Positions 61,213 to 64,000 of a stretch of DNA of 64,000 bases are shown here, in pieces. Origin of the DNA: a candidate division FCPU426 bacterium (GTDB lineage Bacteria; Oederibacteriota; Muellerivitia; Muellerivitales; Muellerivitaceae); the NCBI GenBank assembly GCA_003152075.1, contig PLZG01000079.1, forward strand, positions 2,978 to 66,977, written 5' to 3'. How positions within the stretch are numbered: the first letter of the stretch is position 1; every line of letters starts with the position of its first letter. Both the position numbers and the translations under genes were made by a program. The notes under the pieces were generated by a model. The model saw nothing but the letters and a program-made list of their open reading frames with translations. It had not been told where the DNA came from and made no database searches.

Positions 61213-64000
61213 ATGAACACCAACGTGGTTAAACCCGTCCGTCACGGGGATCAAATTGAACTTGAAATTTCCTCCATGGCTTTTGGCGGGGACTCGGTTG
61301 GGCGTTTCCAGGATTTCGCCATTTTTGTTCCCGGTGGCCTGCCGGGTGAACGGGTCCGAATAAAAATCACGCAGGTGAAGGACCACTACGCCACCGGTGA
61401 GATCCTGACCGTATTAAAACGCTCTCCCGACCGGGTAACCCCGGTTTGTCCCATTTTCGACGAATGCGGCGGCTGCCAATGGCAGCATTTCAATTACCCC
61501 CGTCAGCTGCAAACCAAACGTCAATTCGTGGTGGATGCCCTCCAGCGAATCGGCAAATTGACCAATGTGGCAGTCCAGCCCTGCCTGCCATCCCCGAATC
61601 CCTACGCCTACAGGAATAAGGCTATGCCGGTTTTGTCCATGAGGGATGGTCATTTTATATCGGGTATTTTCGAGCCCCGATCCCACCATTTAATCCCCTA
61701 TCACACCTGCCCAATCCAAGGGGACCCGCTGAACGAATTGATCCAAAAGGTGTTGGCCAAAATAGACCGGTCGGGCTTGACCCCTTACCAAGAAAAAAAG
61801 CATACGGGGTTTTTAAGGCACTTGGCTGTCCGCCAGGGAGTCAAGACCGGGGAAATCCTTCTAGCCTTCGTGACCCGGGGTGATGTGCCCGAGGAGAGGC
61901 TTCAAAAACCCAGCGTGATGCCGGAGGAGATGGATCAAATATTACCCCGCATCGCGCGGGAATTGATGGAGGAAAACCCGGGATTGGTGGGAGTTCTACA
62001 AAACATTAATTCTTCCCGCACCAATATCGTCTTTGGGCCAACCACCCGGGTCCTGGAGGGACGGGACCATTATTTCGAGGAGATCGATGGCCTGAAGCTG
62101 AAAGTCTCGCTCAAGTCTTTCCTGCAGGTGAACACCCCTCAAGCCGACATGCTCCATACCATCGTCCGGGAGGCGTTGGGGGAGCCGGCCAACAAAAAAA
62201 AATGGGGGACGGTGCTTGACCTTTACAGCGGCATCGGAACTCTCAGCCTTGCCGTCGCCGACAAAGCTGATTACGTGGTGGGGGTGGAGGAAATTTCACC
62301 GGCGGTGGAAGACGCCAAGATTAACGCCCAACTCAACCAAAAAGACAACATCGATTTCCTGGAAGGGGATGTGGCCCCCATTCTCCTGGGACTCAAGGAC
62401 AAGGGTCTCTCCGAGATAGACGCGGCCATTTTGGACCCGCCCCGTAAGGGCGTGCTGCCGGAAGTTCTGGCCCGCATCACGAGTTTTCACCCCGAACGGA
62501 TTGTTTACGTCTCTTGCGATCCCTCCACCCTGGCCAGGGACCTGGCGCTCCTGGTGAAGCATGGGTTCGCGGTGGATTGGGTTCAACCCTTGGATATGTT
62601 TCCCCAAACCTACCATGTGGAGACGGTCGTCCGATTGAGCCGGGAGACGCCGCTTCCCACGGAAGTTTTATCCCAGGAAGCCAAGCCCGCTTTGGAGCCA
62701 TTCCGCCTCAATAAACCCGAACCCCAGGCCTTGAATGTCACCGCCAATTTCCAAGCCTTTAAGGAAAAAACCGGAACCCTTTTTCAAGCCCTGTTCCAAC
62801 AGGCCCGCGCGGCATTCAACTTATTGGGTTCTATTCTTTTCGCCCTATTGAGCGGAATAGGCCGGGTTATTCAAGCCCTAGGGCAGGGGATCGGGTTTTT
62901 GTTTCGCTCGGCGGGAAGTTCGGCTTCCCAGGCTGGGGGTAAGTTAAAAGACCTTGGACAGGGAACCTCCCAAGGACTTCACCAACTTGCCCAGGGGAGC
63001 ACTCAGGCCACCCAAGGGGCATGGACCTCCCTTAGCGGAAAAGTGGCGGCTTTTCAGGCGGGATTGTCTGCTTTCCTGAAGAGAAAACCCAAAGCTAAGG
63101 CGATAAAGCCCGATTTGCCCGAAATATCTACCCCGCCTTCTATAAATAACCCAGTGACTATAACTTTTGATTCGATGGAAACTTTGGAAACGCAAACTGA
63201 GGAAGAGGTCATTGCCTCCATCATTTCCGGAACCTCTACTCTTAAACCTCCAACTTTTGTTGAAACAACCACTGAAAAGCCTCCCTTAACGGAGGATGCT
63301 GGTTTGGCCCGGGACGCTCCCGACAGGCCTGAGAACAGATCGTGGGAAAATTCCATCAATAAATCACTTGAGCTTCCAAAGGAAGAACCGGCCGCGTTCA
63401 CGGGTGAGATTTACTCCCCCAAAATTTCCAGAACTTGGAAAATGCCCCGGGTTTCCCTCCCCTTGGATAAATGGTTCTCGGGATTCCGTGTTCAAAAGAC
63501 CCTCCGTTGGGCCCTTCTGGCGGCATTTCTGGTGGGGGGCGGTTACATCGCCAAAGCCACTCTTTCCCCCGATGGCAAGAAAACCACACTCCTTTCCCCC
63601 GCGATTTCCCAAATGATTCCGGATGTCATCGCGGTCATGCCGACCCGTAATTTCCTTCGATATGAGATGGTTCCATTTGAAGTGAGGGTGAATTCGGAGG
63701 AACTTACTTATTTCGCCCAAATGCACGCGGTGGTCGAGGTTTTCCGGGGAGGGGAACCGGTCTCCATGGTGGATGGCCGCTCAAAGCTGACCCTTAAAAA
63801 AGACACGACCAATGGCCGTTTCATCGGTAATTGGCCCATTCCCTATAATCCCTCGCCTGGAACTTACCTGGCGGAGGTGGTGGTGTCTGCGCCCCAATGG
63901 AATACCCCCAAAACTTTCGAGTCGGCTTTTACCATTTCACCCTTGAAACCCCAGGGCCTCTATCCCGGATACGCCGCGTTAACGATGGAGGGCGGCAAGC
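61213..64000 (+). CDS. RlmD/RumA-type 23S rRNA m5U methyltransferase fused to membrane-anchored extension (3' partial)
   Basis: The frame opens at ATG 61213 and has no stop through the window end (929 codons and counting). Residues 1-475 are an RlmD/TrmA enzyme: TRAM domain (VKPVRHGDQIELEISSMAFGG), [4Fe-4S] cysteines 79, 85, 88 and 166, SAM motif LDLYSGIGTL, DPPRKG at 409, nucleophile Cys435 in VSCDP and Glu470 in HVE. A Gln/Gly/Ala-rich linker (about 500-630) follows, then an acidic stretch, a membrane helix near 765-784 (WALLAAFLVGGGYIAKA) and a beta-rich domain. A cytosolic rRNA enzyme joined to an anchored outer domain is very unusual. Confidence 0.85.
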   Translation, partial: MNTNVVKPVRHGDQIELEISSMAFGGDSVGRFQDFAIFVPGGLPGERVRIKITQVKDHYATGEILTVLKRSPDRVTPVCPIFDECGGCQWQHFNYPRQLQTKRQFVVDALQRIGKLTNVAVQPCLPSPNPYAYRNKAMPVLSMRDGHFISGIFEPRSHHLIPYHTCPIQGDPLNELIQKVLAKIDRSGLTPYQEKKHTGFLRHLAVRQGVKTGEILLAFVTRGDVPEERLQKPSVMPEEMDQILPRIARELMEENPGLVGVLQNINSSRTNIVFGPTTRVLEGRDHYFEEIDGLKLKVSLKSFLQVNTPQADMLHTIVREALGEPANKKKWGTVLDLYSGIGTLSLAVADKADYVVGVEEISPAVEDAKINAQLNQKDNIDFLEGDVAPILLGLKDKGLSEIDAAILDPPRKGVLPEVLARITSFHPERIVYVSCDPSTLARDLALLVKHGFAVDWVQPLDMFPQTYHVETVVRLSRETPLPTEVLSQEAKPALEPFRLNKPEPQALNVTANFQAFKEKTGTLFQALFQQARAAFNLLGSILFALLSGIGRVIQALGQGIGFLFRSAGSSASQAGGKLKDLGQGTSQGLHQLAQGSTQATQGAWTSLSGKVAAFQAGLSAFLKRKPKAKAIKPDLPEISTPPSINNPVTITFDSMETLETQTEEEVIASIISGTSTLKPPTFVETTTEKPPLTEDAGLARDAPDRPENRSWENSINKSLELPKEEPAAFTGEIYSPKISRTWKMPRVSLPLDKWFSGFRVQKTLRWALLAAFLVGGGYIAKATLSPDGKKTTLLSPAISQMIPDVIAVMPTRNFLRYEMVPFEVRVNSEELTYFAQMHAVVEVFRGGEPVSMVDGRSKLTLKKDTTNGRFIGNWPIPYNPSPGTYLAEVVVSAPQWNTPKTFESAFTISPLKPQGLYPGYAALTMEGGK

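Overview
The window reads as accessory-rich chromosome of an uncultivated diderm (Gram-negative-type) bacterium of roughly 50% G+C. Evidence for two membranes: an autotransporter with a C-terminal barrel, several outer-membrane barrel proteins, TolC/CusB/CusA-type efflux and a PorV-like protein. The giant secreted proteins with Thr-Pro linkers, NHL propellers and FlgD/T9SS-like C-terminal domains recall candidate phyla near the FCB group (from memory, Goldbacteria or FCPU426-like lineages). No rRNA, tRNA or CRISPR array was recognised, and lineage is not proven.

Layout. 1-5.4 kb: zinc-ribbon methyltransferase, a frameshifted TIR-like (PF10137-type) gene, dinB behind a perfect palindrome, small membrane genes. 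5.4-20 kb: a secretion module with an ECF sigma factor, a membrane anti-sigma-like protein whose outer domain resembles the cargo's C-terminal domain, a PorV-like barrel, three large exported NHL or subtilase proteins, and a 59-residue protein. A GGAATAAA element recurs five times, ahead of the sigma gene and four other transcription units. 20-35 kb: a copper/silver island with TolC-CusB-CusA-like efflux, a CopA-type ATPase, a YHS protein and many small heavy-metal-binding-domain (HMBD) proteins, one only 40 residues long; a frameshifted ppk2 and a decayed ATPase tail sit inside. 35-41.5 kb: housekeeping genes (trmO, sfsA, ferredoxin, PilZ, HDAC-like, SAM hydrolase) between many intergenic palindromes. 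41.5-50.4 kb: a duplicated and partly decayed region around a polysaccharide O-acylation operon (SGNH protein, 40-residue membrane peptide ending FIYVDF, MBOAT), flanked by NHL-SGNH fusion genes. 50.5-64 kb: an inositol-monophosphatase gene carrying a repeat insertion, a giant autotransporter, a LacI-type regulator, an anchored protein, a barrel protein, and an RlmD-type rRNA methyltransferase fused to a membrane-anchored extension that runs off the window.

Two systems stand out. First, the SGNH, micropeptide and MBOAT operon looks like a minimal relative of DltD, DltX and DltB, with a peptide that may carry an acyl-tyrosine. Second, the sigma/anti-sigma pair appears wired to a T9SS-like cargo set, with the anti-sigma's outer domain imitating the cargo signal. 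Several genes carry single-base frameshifts, some in homopolymer runs, so sequencing error must be excluded before calling them pseudogenes.
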